DNA from: Podocnemis expansa
Taxonomy: Eukaryota; Chordata; Testudines; Podocnemididae
Assembly (NCBI GenBank): GCA_007922195.1
Contig: ML681963.1
Location: forward strand, 140,764,449 to 140,828,448
Reading direction: 5' to 3'
Length of the DNA: 64,000 nucleotides
How positions within the stretch are numbered: the first letter of the stretch is position 1; the number at the start of each line of letters is the position of its first letter. Shown here piece after piece: positions 29,803 to 41,866 of this stretch. A program made the position numbers and the translations under genes. Below the pieces are notes generated by a model, which searched no databases, had not been told where the DNA came from, and saw only the letters and a list, made by a program, of their open reading frames with translations.

Positions 29803-29866
29803 CAAAAAAAAAAAAACAAAAAAAACCCCAAACCAAACCAACAAACAAAAAAAAACCCCACCACCA
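29803..29866 (+). repeat. A/C-rich simple repeat
   Basis: A-runs alternating with CCAAACCAAACC and AACCCC strings. Confidence 0.8.
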
Positions 29867-30198
29867 CAAATTTTTGGTATGTTTCAGATTTTTAAATTTT
29901 CATTTTCTTTTGGTTTTCAAAAAGCAAAGTGAAATTAAAACATTTAGAAATGAAGCCAAATGACAATTTTTACATTGCAGTTTAGTGAAAGTTGAGCCAT
30001 TTTTGTGAAACATTTCACCAAGACTTTGGGTTGGAAAAAAAATTCAACTAAAAAATTATAAACAGCTCTAGTCACTAGTATCAGTGTTATCAGTGAGATA
30101 ACAAATTCAGTCTGTTTCTTTGTTTTAGCTTTGAATCATTTGAGTATCTCATACGTAAAATTTAATGTTTCATTCCATCAGTCCCAGAACAGGAGGTG

Positions 30199-30460
30199 AA
30201 TCATAGGTTTCACAAATAGAAAAGGCCTATAAGGTCATCTCTCTAAGGGTAAAATTTTTCCCTACCACGCATTGTCTCATGTTTCTTACAGTCTATTTTA
30301 AAACGTACAAAGGGATACATCTTCCATTAGTGTTCCATGGGTGAATAGGTTCTCTGATCTACAGCCTCACTTTTCCTTTTCTTAATGTCATCCCATAGTC
30401 ACTCAGTGTCAGAGGACCGTGCAGAGACTCTCCATCCGCTGTACATTTATGCCCATCCAA
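30199..30460 (-). mobile_element. Old CR1 3' end, antisense
   Basis: It begins GAATCATAGGTTTCACAAAT with AAGGTCATCTC following, the antisense 3' end of a CR1 subfamily. Later, GGATACATCTTCC and CATGGGTGAATAGG follow the same antisense coding order. Heavily decayed. Confidence 0.5.
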
Positions 30461-33024
30461 TAGGAAAACACTGTATACTGCCAACCATTGCACCCATCAG
30501 AAATGAATGATTCTTGTCTTTTCTGTTTATATTTAAAGTTTGGTCTTTCTTTTGATGATCACAGATGCCAATAAGAAGTCATGGATAAGAATTATGGTAA
30601 CACTGAACAGGGGCATAGATGAATTTGGGACTGGTCAGAGTTTGATAATGAAATATTAATAGTCCCAGACTGGTAAAGACATATCTGAGTAAGGAATGAA
30701 TTGGGTGTTGTGCATCAGAGGAAAAATACTGCACATCAGCATGAGAAAAATATGGGAACATGTGATTATCAAGACTATAGCCACAAATCTATAGCTCCAG
30801 TGGATGAGCAAGATAAAGATCATGAGGAAAGGAGGGAAAAAGTTGACTGGTTTCTATTCTAATGTGATCAAATAACACCTTTTTTAAAATGGTTAACAAA
30901 CTTCCCTCCTGCAAATGCTATATTCTCTGATAGATAAATAAATAGTTATCTGAAGATAATTTGAAGGTGAGAACAATGCTCTCCCTGCCCCCATCTGTGA
31001 GACTAAAAGGGTAGGAAGCAGCCTAATATTTCTTAAGATTTCTGGGGTAGATTAGGAAGGAAAGTTGAGTGTTTCTTAAAGACTTTCAAAAATAAAAGTC
31101 TAGATACATGCATATAGTCAATATATCATATTTGTGTTGTATTAAGCACATGTGGCTTTGCTTAAAGTTTATTGAAGTAAAGGGAAAGACTTCTGTTGAA
31201 GATGCAAGTACATAAAATATCCAGTGATTTAGCAATGCTGCTGAAAAGTGTTTTCCAAGGTGACAAATCCCTGCAATGTCCTTTGTTTAATGGGAGGTCA
31301 TTCATTTTAGTCCCCCTGTTGCCTATACTGCAAATAAACTAGGAAACTCCTACTTAAATCAGGAATGAATGACAAATTCAAGTTAGAAAGAGTCATTCAT
31401 GCTAAAAGCCTAGCACATTTTCACTTTCCTGCATGAATGATCATTTTGTGTTCCTCATTTTGGTCTTTGTCAAGTGTAATGACCCATATTTGGGCCTTCG
31501 TAGGTTAAGAGGTACACTTTTGCTCCTCTCTCATACTCTATCTTCTCCCTTCCCCTTTACAGTGTTCTCTGTGTTATGATGCCTGCTGATCCACTTATCT
31601 GTGTTCCAAATATTTATATGTTATCCATATAATCTACATTATAAGAACATTATTCAAAGTCAAGCACTCACAAATTAGGAAATACCATAATTAACATTAC
31701 TTGTATAATCATAATTTGACCTCCTTCCCTGTGTGCATTTTAATCCAGTCTTTAATTTCATTATCACACACTATTTTACCACCTTACCTCTGCCGCATTC
31801 AGGAATTTATTGCCAAGCTGGTATTGTCACTTTAGTGTAATTTTGTATATAACTTCCTTGGATTTCAGAAACAGAAAACTAAAAAAACAAACAATACAGT
31901 ATATGTCACCACAGTGACACCACATGGGACACTGCCAGGGCTGCAGTCTATAGATCCATTGTACAGATAGATCTCTGCCACTTGAACCCACAGAATAATT
32001 GATAGCAGAAGTTAGTTGTCATCTTTTAGGTGAAATGGCCACCTAGAGGGGAATGATACACATTTTGGGTTTCACACATGGTTGCCAACAGCAGAGGAAT
32101 GGTGAGGCTTAGAAATCTTAGGTTCCACTCCAGGCTCTGAGAAGAGAAGAGTTCTTTAGTGGCAACAGACACACTCCACTTTTGTCTTTCTCTGTTATAG
32201 TGTGTCCCTGACCCAAGCCTGTCTCTTTCCCATCTCCCAACCCTGACCACAGCTCAGTCTCCTCCCCTGGCTAGTCCCAGTCTTCGTCCCTGTTTTGCTC
32301 ATTCTTCACCTAGTTTCCTTGCTTGTTCAAACCTAGTCTTCCTGGCAGATTCCCAGTGTTCTCTGGCTTTTCGTCTCAGTCTACCTCCACCCCCAGACTC
32401 ATTTATTCTCACTCCCTTGCCCCCCCCCATCTCCCACTCTAGGTTCTTTGACAGAGTCTGCCCAGCCATGCACAGTCTCCTTCCACCTGCTCATTCTTCC
32501 CAGTTTGCCACTTGCTAGTTCACAGTCTGTTTCCTCCCCACTTCTTAGCTCCATATAATTCACATCCTCTACTGCTGTGGCTCTTAACACAATGCATTAA
32601 AGGCAGGTAGCTTCTTACTCTATGCTGACTCTGCCTTAGCCATGGGAAAACTGAGAGCACAAGAGAAACTGTCTCCCTGCTTTCAGTTCTGGTGCCTCTG
32701 GAGCAACAATTACACAGAAAGTCCTGCTCAGCCCTTGTGGTCCTGGGCTGGAGCCCGCTCAATGCAAATGGAATCTTCAGAGAATTTAGCTGCCGAAATC
32801 TAACAAGTTTATACTGAGGATTTGCAAACAGATTTTTCAAAGGTTTCTCACATGGCCAAATGTACGCCGTTTTGCAGGCAAACAGTAGAAGGCACATTTC
32901 TGACCTCCTGGCAACCCACCTGCCCAATTTCAAACCATTACTCCAACACACAAAGGTGTGTGAGAACTTAGCTACAAAATGCTCGTAAGAATATATTTAA
33001 CACAGGCAAAACTAATGTATTTTT
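30461..33024. other. Intergenic, nothing firm recognised
   Basis: The region 32150-32590 is pyrimidine-rich on the + strand with loosely repeated CAGTCTCCTCCCC-like phrases, perhaps an old tandem repeat. Minus-strand frames of 63-143 codons there look like composition artefacts. Confidence 0.4.
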
Positions 33025-35386
33025 CATAGAATCATAGGTTTGGAAGGGACTTCATAGGTCATCTAGTCCAACCCCTGCCAGAGGTAGGACCACTCCCACT
33101 AAACCATCCCAGTCATGGTTTTGTCCAGCCGTGCCTTAAACACCTCCAAAGATGGAGACTCCACCACCTCCCTTGGCAGCTCATTCCAATGCTTCACCAT
33201 TCGCCTAGTAAAAAAGTTTTTTCTAATAGCCAGCCTTGACCTCCCTAACTGCAACTTGAGCCCATTGTTCCTCGTTCTGTCCTCCGTTACTACCGAGAAT
33301 AGTCGAGCTCCATCTTCCTTGGAGCATCCCTTCAAGTAGTTGAAGGTTGCTATCAAATCCCCCCTCAATCTTCTCTTCTGCAGACTAAATAAGCCTAATG
33401 CTTTCAGTCTTTCCTCATAGGGCTTGTGCTCCAGCCTTTTAATCATTTTGGCTGCCCTCTGCTGGACTCTCTCTAGCATGTCCCTGTCCTTTTTGTAGTG
33501 GGGAGCCCAAAACTGAACACAGTATTCTAGATGTGGCCTCACCAGTGCAGAATAGAGGGGAAGGATCACATCCCTTGATCTGCTGGTAATCCTTCTTTTG
33601 ATGCAGTCCAGTATGCCATTGGCCTTTTTGGCAGCAAGAGCACACTGCTGACTCATATCTAGCTTCCCATCCACCATGACCCCCAGGTCCTGTTCTATAG
33701 TGCAGCCACTTAACTGAATGTTTCCCAGCCTGTAGCAGTGCATGGGGTTTTTCCGTCCCACATGCAGGATTTTACACTTGTCCTTATTGAACTTCATAAG
33801 ATTTTTATTGGCCCACTCTTCCAATTTATCTAGGTCTCCCTGAATCCTGTCCTTGCCCTCCAACATGTCTACTGTTCCCCCCAGCTTGGTGTCACCCGCA
33901 AACTTACTGAGAGTGCAGTCTATTCCATCATCCAGATCACTGATGAAAATGTTGAACAGAACCGGCCCCAGGACTGACCCCTGGAGCACACCACTAGTTA
34001 CTGGTTGCCAGCTAGACATGGATCCATTGATTCCTACACGCTGAAACCGTTGATCTAGCCAGTTTTCTATCCACCCTATAGTCCACCTATCCAACCCATT
34101 CTTCCTTAATTTGCCAATGAGAATCCTGTGGGAAACTGTATCAAAAGCCTTACTAAAATCAAGGTATATCACATCAACGGATCTTCCTGCATCCAGAAAA
34201 CCAGTCATCTGATCATAGAAGGAAATGAGATTGGTCAGGCATGATTTACCCTTGGTAAATCCATGCTGACTGTTCCTGATCACTTTATTTTCCTCTAACT
34301 GTTTTAGGATGAATTCTTTGAGAACCTGCTCCATAATTTTTCCAGGGATTGAGGTGAGGTTGACAGTTCTGTAATTCCCCGGATCCTCCTTTTTCCCTTT
34401 CTTGAAAATAGGGACTACATTTGCTTTTTTCCAATCCTCTGGCACCTCCCCCGTTCTCCATGAGTTTTGAAAGATAATGGCCAGCGGTGCTGCTATCTCA
34501 TCAACCAATTCCCTTAGCACCCTTGGATGCAGTTTGTCCGGCCTCATGGACTTGTGCACATCCAGCTTCTTTAAGCCGTCCCTAACCTGACCTTCCGTCA
34601 CCAAGGGCCTCTCTTCTCTCCAATCTGCCACACCCATGGTAGTGGGCTGGGAGCTGACCCTGCCTGTGAAAACTGAAGCAAAAAAAGTATTGAGCACTTC
34701 AGCTTTTCCCTCATCCTCTGTCACGAGGATGCCTGCCCCATTCAGCAAGGGACCTACACCATCCCTGATCCTCTTCTTGTTATTAACATACTTGTAGAAC
34801 CCCTTCTTGTTATCCTTTACATCCCTCGCTAGCCGCGGCTCCATTTGTCCTTTGGCCTTTCTGATTTTATCTCTGCAGTCCCTAGCAATATCTTTATATG
34901 CCTCCTTGGTCATCTGACCAAGCTTCCACTTCCTATAAGCTTCCTTTTTATGTTTAAGCTCACAGCAGAGTTCTCTGCTAAGCCATTCTGGGTGCCTCAC
35001 ATGTTTGTTCTTTCTCCTAATTGGAATGGCAACTTCCTGTGCCCTTAGCAGGGTTTCTTTAAAATATAACCAACTCTCTTGGACTCCTTTCCCCTTCAGA
35101 TTAGCTTCCCAAGGGATCCTGCCCATCAGTTCCCTGAGGGAGCCAAAATCTGCTTTTTTGAAGTCCAGGGTTTTTGTTTTGCTTCTTTCCTTCCTTCCTT
35201 TAATCAGCATCCTGAACTCAACCATGTCATGGTCACTACTGCCTAGCTTGCCATTTACCTCTACCTCCCTGATCAACTCTTCCCTGTTTGTGAGCAGCAG
35301 GTCAAGAGGTGCAAGGCCCCTAGTTGGTTCCTCCAACATTTGTACCAGAAAGTTGTCCCCAACACTCTCTAAAAACTTACTTCCCT
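33025..35386 (-). mobile_element. CR1 LINE, 5'-truncated, 2.36 kb, antisense
   Basis: The 3' end on the minus strand is GGGGTTGGACTAGATGACC then the short octamer tail ATGATTCTATG (33025-33078), typical of CR1. Upstream is one uninterrupted frame covering the linker and reverse transcriptase. The element starts just before the [16 protein letters not shown] segment, so the apurinic endonuclease domain is gone. No target duplication was found, which is usual for CR1. Confidence 0.93.
33099..35339 (-). pseudogene. CR1 ORF2 reverse transcriptase fragment (746 codons, catalytic motif altered)
   Basis: The product would be a retrotransposon reverse transcriptase. In order are a basic linker (residues 1-230), [16 protein letters not shown] finger motifs, [16 protein letters not shown], motif [15 protein letters not shown] with D394 intact, [16 protein letters not shown] where most CR1s have GVPQGS, and motif C reading [10 protein letters not shown]. 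The expected FADD is FAGD here (G482, codon at 33894-33896), so one of the two motif C carboxylates is missing. The C-terminal [18 protein letters not shown] and [17 protein letters not shown] blocks are present. The frame is open through to TAG. The first Met is internal to the truncated gene. I infer a recent but dead copy. Confidence 0.9.
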
Positions 35387-36421
35387 AATGTTGTTCTCAT
35401 AAACAGCTGAACTGTTTTTGCTGAAATGTTCAAAAAACAAAAACTCAAACTGAGGCAAGCACCGGACATAGAAAATTTTAGCCCAAACCATTAAAGTCAC
35501 ATGAAGCTATAAGCAACTGAAAAGAGGATCTTGTACTGGAAAATGGTGGGCAACATGAACTATAAGCATTGGCACCAATGCCACCTGTAAAGTAAAATCC
35601 AAACATGGAACAGCCTGGCTTGAAATAATTTAAAATGACTTTAAAAACAATAGTCATTACTTTTCCCCCAGCCTCGTCTTTTTCCTGAAAATTCATGTCA
35701 GTGAAATGCATTTCAGCTCTCTCTTTTCACCAGTAGGTGCCAGTCTCCTTTTCTATATGTCTTCCAATGCAATATGCTGGGAGACTGGCTGCTAAGTTCA
35801 AATCTGGAGAACATATCAGGCAGGTTTGGATCCCGAGGTTTGCTTAAAGAGTGATCTGTAAAGTAAATAAATAAAGAGCGAGATCCTTAGCTGATATCAA
35901 GGGACCTCAGTGGAGCTAGACTGATTGTTACCAGCTGAAGGTCTGGCTATAGACTTTTCCTAAAGTCAAATGGGAAAATGATCTATTTACAGGTAGCACC
36001 ACCATGTAATCACCCTTAGTAATGCTAAGCGCTTTTCATCTTCAAAGGACTGAGCACCCACTTGCTAAGGAAGCCTCACAATTCTCATGGGGGGCGGTGG
36101 TAGTAAGCAAACATACTTATCCCCAGATTTAACTAGAGGAAACAGACATCCAAGTTCTGTCTTGAGCTGGACACTGTTCACTGCCGGAGAAGCAGTGGCA
36201 ATAGCAGGGACGAAGCTCTCACAGGCCTCTGGGTTCTCAGAGTGCACCTGCACATAGCCCAGCCTCAGTTAGAGCAGCCTAGTAGCTGCTTTAACTGACA
36301 CCAGCTGACTGTGAGTCCTTTGAGGCCATATGCCAGTTAAGAAATGGCAGAGCGCAAGTGTGGTACGCTGCATCGTGACGCACCCCTGAGCTAAGGGCTG
36401 TCAAAGGCAGTTTATCTAGGA
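35387..36421. other. Intergenic with one palindromic remnant
   Basis: At 35880-35950 a GATCCTTAGCTGATATCAAG string and CAGTGGAGCTAGACTG resemble the ancient palindromic family at 24778. Otherwise nothing recognised. Confidence 0.45.
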
Positions 36422-36838
36422 CAGGGGTCAGCAACCCAAAAGATAAGAAGAGCCATTTTTTAAAATTCCTTCAGTAAGCAAGTGTTTTGAGAGCTACAAT
36501 GGGTGTAACTTCCTGGTAGGGAACTGGGTCCTTGTTGGGAGAGGGGAGCCCAGAACCAGGAGCAGGCCCCCCACAGTGTCCTCCAGCAACAGGGGGAAGC
36601 TTGGAGCCTGGCAAGGGCCACCTGCAGGGTCCCCTGGTGACAGGAGCAGTGGCTGACAGAGCCAGGAGTTGATTAGTCTCAGGGTTCCCTGGTGGTAGTG
36701 GAGAAGGGGCCCTACAGCCAGGATTGGGCTGCCTGCAGGGTGCCCTGATGATGGTGGTGGGGCACCAGGAACCCGGAGCCAGAAGGAGGCAGCCAAAGAG
36801 CCACATGCAACTCCAGAAGCACAAGTCGCAAACCCCTG
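36422..36838 (+). mobile_element. hAT-like element with minisatellite
   Basis: Left end CAGGGGTCAGCAACCC, right end AGTCGCAAACCCCTG. The flanks ATCTAGGA (36414-36421) and GTCAAGGA (36839-36846) agree at 6 of 8 bases. Left subterminal AAGAGCCATTTTTT and right AGCCACATGC are typical of the 'CAGGGGTC-GCAACC' hAT group. Confidence 0.75.
36545..36785 (+). repeat. Minisatellite, about four 57-bp units
   Basis: GGAGCC / AGAGCC / CAGCCA starts at about 36545, 36603, 36658, 36717 and 36774; each unit contains a GGGTCCCCTGGTGA-like core. Confidence 0.65.
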
Positions 36839-36984
36839 GTCAAGGAACAAGCTATGCTGATTTACTCCAGTGAAAACCTCCCCTAGTCTGAGAGATTTTT
36901 CCACTGGCCAGCTACAGTCACTGTGCACCTAAGCAATGCAAAAAGTGCACCTCAGTCACCTGAGCAATGCAAAAACCAAAGGAA

Positions 36985-37115
36985 AAAAATCCAACCCACA
37001 CAGAGACTTAAGTGATATGCCCAAGGTCACATAGTAAACCAGTGTCAGAGACTAGGTTAGCCGTTAGGAGTCGTAATTCACAGTCTCCTGCCCTAACGAT
37101 TAATTCTTGCTGTTT
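36985..37115 (-). repeat. MIR SINE remnant, antisense
   Basis: GACTTAAGTGATATGCCC followed by AAGGTCACATAGTAAACCAG and GTCAGAGACTAGG matches the antisense MIR core and flank. Confidence 0.6.
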
Positions 37116-37963
37116 TGTGAATTTTTTCATCCATTTTTCCCCAGGAAAAATACCCCTGGGTCACACCCCAACTATACTGCCATGTCAACTTACTTATCAC
37201 CATCATTCAGCTGCCACCTAGGATATAACACTGCTGAGAAGTTAGAATTTCCACAAACCCATGAATGAGACTTCCTAATTAATCCCTTTTCCCAAGGCTT
37301 ATGTGCTGAATTTATCAAGGACAGTCGTATAGCTCAGCAAGGGGGATTAGCTGAGTCACCAATGGTACAGATAGGAACCTTTGGCAGGCAGGGAGGATAT
37401 AGTGAAGTTAGCCAGATGCATGAGGGGGAGGAGAAACCACCCATGATTCAGGGAGGATAAGCTGGTGCTTCTGCTCACCCTGAATAAACAGAAGCACGTG
37501 GGTTATTACACAGCACAAAACTGCTAGGGATGAATTAATAGAACCATGTGCTTTCAGGCCAGTGCTGTCAGCACAAAGGGTGATGACTCTGAAAGAAGCA
37601 AAACATGCCCGCAACACAGAAAGAGAAGGAACATTCGGACACTGGTCTTGCTTCATCTCAAGCCATATCTGCTTCAGATTTTTGGTTCCCTCTCCCCTCA
37701 GTGATGGATTCTTGGTCCATTCATCATAGTTTGGCCTGGCCTTGGGCCCAGCTACTACTGAACTGATCACATTCCAATACATAATGGAATTTCTGAAGCT
37801 GAATCCTTCCAGAGCCATCAGACATCTCGTGCAGTGCAAACAAGGCTCTGCCATCCTTGTCTACTCTGGCCAGCAATTTTGCATGTTTTCCAACGTGTTA
37901 ATTTCCATAAGTTTGCCCTCTCTGCAGAATGATTGATGGAGGGAGTCTTATGGTCAACCTTTT
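37116..37963. other. Intergenic, nothing recognised
   Basis: A 148-codon minus-strand frame (37854-37408) has no recognisable motif and could be read-through of older repeat DNA. Confidence 0.35.
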
Positions 37964-38299
37964 TTACATGTTCCTTCTTCTGCTGACTGGCACACCTACT
38001 AGTGTAGTTCCTCTGGTTTCATTCTCAACACATGTCCCAGATATAGCAATTCTTTTTTTTTTTTTTTTGATAATTTTAAAGATAAGTGATTGTAGGTTGT
38101 TAGACTTTCTGACCTCAGCAGTTGTTATAAATCCAATCCATTTGTTGCCTAATATTTCACTGATGCATTGCCTTTCAAAGCCATTAAGACATCTGGCTGT
38201 ACCTTTGGAAGATTTCCAGTTTTCACATCCGTATATTAAGGTGGAAAGACAGTTAGAGTTGAAGGTTTCTTGTTTGATCCCTACGCTGTAGATTTTCAA
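37964..38299 (-). pseudogene. Non-CR1 LINE reverse-transcriptase C-terminal fragment
   Basis: The 111-codon frame contains STLIYGCENWKSSKG, LNGFERQCISEILGNKW and FITTAEVRK. These match the 'TLLYGCETW... FERQCLRKILGI.W' C-terminal block after the RT palm in RTE/L1-type LINEs, not CR1, which has [10 protein letters not shown] lysine run near its end is a T-tract on the + strand (38043-38069). Short, ancient and isolated. Confidence 0.6.
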
Positions 38300-40059
38300 T
38301 GACCAAATCTGTAAGCTGGCTCAGAGTTTCCAGTGCTGGGCCAAGCTTCAGGGCTCAGCACAGACAGAAAAGAAGAAGGTCACTGCCCACAGCAAAAGAG
38401 GTGAAGGAGTTGTGAGCTGCAGGAGATAGTTTTCAGTATTTTGTTCTTTTGATTTTAAAAAAAAGGGTTTTTTTCCCAAAAAAATGTGACCAATTTGATA
38501 GCGCATCAGAAAACCCCAAATCTTTGCAACACAGTTTTTCATGCAAGCTTTTGGAGTGTAGGGGGGCAGGCGTTCTTCTGAAATCTAATTCTTGATGAAC
38601 AATGTTGTCAGATGAGCATAGCTAGGAAATTTCCCATCCAGCTCAGTGGAGGAGGAGAGGTCCCCAATTTTGGTTGCAGGACTGGTTTAGCATCAAGACC
38701 ACAGAAGATAGGGAACCCTGGAATAAAGTATCAGCCAAAACACTCAGTAAGTGCTCTGCTTCTGCTCACACAAACAAGACAGAGAAGTGGGACCTGCTTT
38801 GGGTTGATAGGAGCACCTCACACCACCAGGTGGAGGGTCTACAGGGACAGGGTGGAGGGTCAGTTTTGGGACAGGAGTATTGTCTAAGGCCAGAGGCAAG
38901 GAGAGCAGGGAACACAGTCTCTGTGCTTAGCAGAGGAAGGGAAGCAGTACTGCCCTACATCCCCCCTTACTTCACCCATTGGTGAGACCTGCACCATACC
39001 CTGGGCTCTCAGACCACATGGCTGCACACAGCCGGGACTTAGGAGGAATCCAAGGTAACCAGCATACCCCATGATAGTTCACAGCCTGCTGGGGGCACTA
39101 AGACGTCTAGGGAGCATGGAAAGAGCAATTTCATTTCTTTCCCCCTCACACAGTCGCATCGTACCCCATCCTATAATGAAGTGTGCTATACCCCAGCTCT
39201 CTGTGGGACAACAAAACAACTCCATTTTGGCAAGTCGTGTGTTTATGCTCTGCAATCTACAGTGAGTTAAGCCTTGCAGCCATTGCTCTTGCCAATGTGC
39301 CTGAGAGAAGTGCGCCATTGGCTGGTATTTGAAATCATGCCTCCCTACATAGGCTTCATCTCATGCCTACTAAGAGGCTAAGTTGCTCTCCTCAGCCAGA
39401 GCCCAGAGGCAGACAAGCCAGCCTTGTTCTGTGGAAGACTGTGACGTGTTCACTGAGAGATTAAAAGAAATCTGCTTCAATGGGATATTGTTTCTGCTGG
39501 ATTAGGGAAATTTACAGAGGATCCTCATCTAAGGCATGTGTCTAATACCTTTTCTTCACCCACTTATTCCTAGTCACAAAGTCCAGGCCACTATAAGACT
39601 GGATGAAAACATCTACTGCACTATCCCTATCTAGATGCCAAGGGAAGGTGTCAGCTACCCCAGTACTTTGGCTCAGCTGATGAGCGAGCATTCTGAAGTC
39701 TCTCTTGCATGCACACATCATGTGAGTTATATAAATGGCCTTCCAACAGTGTGAGCTTCCTCACAGCAGCACCAATTTGGGCTCTTATGGTACACACTTC
39801 CCCACCACAGTGCCCTGTCAGCACCAGTTATCCTGGGCTTATTGCAATAGTGGGATTGCAGTTTGAAAGACAAAAGAAAAACTGGTTCTTTTTAATTAAA
39901 TGGTGGTGCTGTGGAGGGGGCTGGCAGCACACCAGGTGTTTAGATGCTAACTGACAGCTGCACTGGTGGTGTCCAAGAAATTTCAGCTTTATTAACTTTT
40001 GGCTGAAACTTGAGACTATTTTGGAAACTAAAAACTAACAAGACAGAAGGCAGGTAGAC
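38300..40059. other. Intergenic, nothing recognised
   Basis: Only chance frames up to 103 codons; no splice-flanked conserved exon seen. Confidence 0.4.
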
Positions 40060-40345
40060 ATATGTGCAAGTGTATGCGTATATAATATATGCTGTGTCTA
40101 CATGTGAACATGCACAAAAGTGTGTGCACTTTGCATGTTTGTACTCTGTAGGTATCCTCTACACATCTGTGTGTATGATAGTGCATATATGCGTGTATCC
40201 TATGTATGTATTTCAGTGTCTGTACTGTGTCCCCCCCTAGATGCATGTGTGTGAAATCCTGTGTGCATATCCTTCTGTGCTGTGTGAGAGAGACTGTGTG
40301 TACATGGGGTACTCTGTGTATGAGGGAGAGATTGAGCATACATGT
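40060..40345. repeat. Degenerate TG/TA alternating purine-pyrimidine tract
   Basis: Phrases such as GTGTATGCGTATATAATATA, TGTGTGCAC, GCATATATGCGTGTATCC and GTATGTATTT recur. It is a decayed dinucleotide repeat region able in principle to adopt Z-DNA. Confidence 0.6.
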
Positions 40346-40916
40346 GCGCTCTGTGAGAGACGAGGAAAAGGGCTTGAGTTAGTAAAATACCACAGCGAAA
40401 CACCATTGTTTGTGAACCACAATAGTGCCCAGAGGAATAATGGAAAACCCACTTGGAACCCTCTTAGGAGTCCAAGTATTGTGCTCCCGAAGCTGCAGTG
40501 CTGAGCAGAGCGTCCCCGTGGTGAACCTGGAGTAAGCCTGTGCCCACCATACTCCATGCTGCTGCTGGGCCTCTCATTATGGCCACAGCGAAGTTCCATG
40601 TTTAGGACACGTGCTCTTTAGAGTTTTCTCAAACAAAGATTTTCTCCCTGGAGCTCCCAGGGATAAGTAACAGGACAGCCTGTTAGTACAGAGAGTGGGG
40701 GAAGCATACCGCTCAGCACAAGGTATAGAGTAAACCAGAGATCTGTTTGTGAAAGATCTTGACAGTCCTTCACATGCCAGTCATTGCTTGGTGAGTCAGT
40801 CAGCACCTTTCAAGGGAGGAAAGAAAAATTTTCCTGGCCCCAGCCATTCTTATTCATCTCCCGATTCCAACAAAAAGCAACTGCCAGAATCAAGGCTGTG
40901 CAGGGCGAGTCTTGGG
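40346..40916. other. Intergenic, nothing recognised
   Basis: No repeat family or exon is visible. Confidence 0.4.
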
Positions 40917-41345
40917 CTGTGTTCACACACAGGGGGTTATTTCGACACGGTTGTTTCAAAACAACTTGTATTGAAATAACGCCTTATTTCGAAATGACTT
41001 ATTTTGAATTAGCAAAAAAGTCACTTCGAAATAAGGAGAAAAGCCAGAATCGAAATAGCAATTCCGGACAACAGTTATTTCGAAATGACTCACCGTCATT
41101 TCGAAACAACATGTTCAGACGATGGTTGTTTCGAAACAAGTCGTTTCAAAACCACCGTTGTTTCGAAACAACACGTTCGCACAGCGTTGTTTCGAAATAA
41201 CCGTTGCGAAACAACATTGTTTCGCCCACAGACTAGGTTTAACTTGTTTCGAAACAACCGTGCGTCGTGTGAACAGCCGAAACCTTATTTCGAAACAACC
41301 TCCGTTGTTTCGAAATAAGGAGGCTGTGTGAACGCAGCCTTAGGC
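40917..41345. mobile_element. TTTCGAAA palindrome MITE, copy 1 (youngest-looking)
   Basis: Termini GGGCTGTGTTCACACA and TGTGTGAACGCAGCC are inverted. Between them I count about nine exact TTTCGAAA octamers and several one-off forms, mostly inside TTATTTCGAAATAA- or TTGTTTCGAAACAA-type longer palindromes. No coding capacity. Two further copies with the same design lie at 57390 and 60892. Confidence 0.75.
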
Positions 41346-41563
41346 TCTTAAAACAACAAGTGCTGTTTACTTCTCAGGCACAGTGCATCTGAAGCCCTGA
41401 TACAAGGTGTGCCCTATCACTGACTGCAGGAAAAGACCCGTCCAAAAGTGAAGCGTCTTCCTGCCAAGAAGCCTGGCTGCTCGGAATAGGCTGGACAAAC
41501 ATAATTATTTGGATGGCTGGGCTGGAGCCAAAATATAAGACCCCCATGGATATAAGGTACACT

Positions 41564-41866
41564 CAGGGTCAGCTCAAGGGGTTGTGGCGCCCCAAACCAA
41601 ATTTTGATTTGGCGCCCCCCCCATCTCATTTATGGAAGTTGAAAATGGTTTTCCAAAGTGCATAAATCTCCAACGTCTGCCTGCAGAGGGATTTAAAGTT
41701 CACTCTGCCTACATGACTTAAGCTGCAGGTTGACTATCAATGCCTGAGCTGCTAGGAAAGAGTTGAAGAGGCAGGAGCAGGCCTGATCATCAGGGGGGCT
41801 AGGCGCCCCTAAGAACTGTCACCTGAAGCCATGTCTGTCTCTTGCCTCGCAATAGAGCCAGCCCTG
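41564..41866 (+). mobile_element. hAT MITE with near-perfect 8-bp duplication
   Basis: Left end CAGGGTCAGCTCAAGGGG and right end AGAGCCAGCCCTG are inverted (consensus CAGGGCCRGCTC). The flanks GGTACACT (41556-41563) and GGTACACA (41867-41874) match at 7 of 8. The interior carries GGCGCCCC strings. Confidence 0.85.

Noticed and set aside
33099..35339. 746-codon frame as a host gene
   Set aside because: All blocks are CR1 reverse transcriptase and the element ends in the CR1 3' tail.
37408..37854. 148-codon minus frame as a gene next to the LINE fragment
   Set aside because: No recognisable domain and not continuous with the RT fragment.
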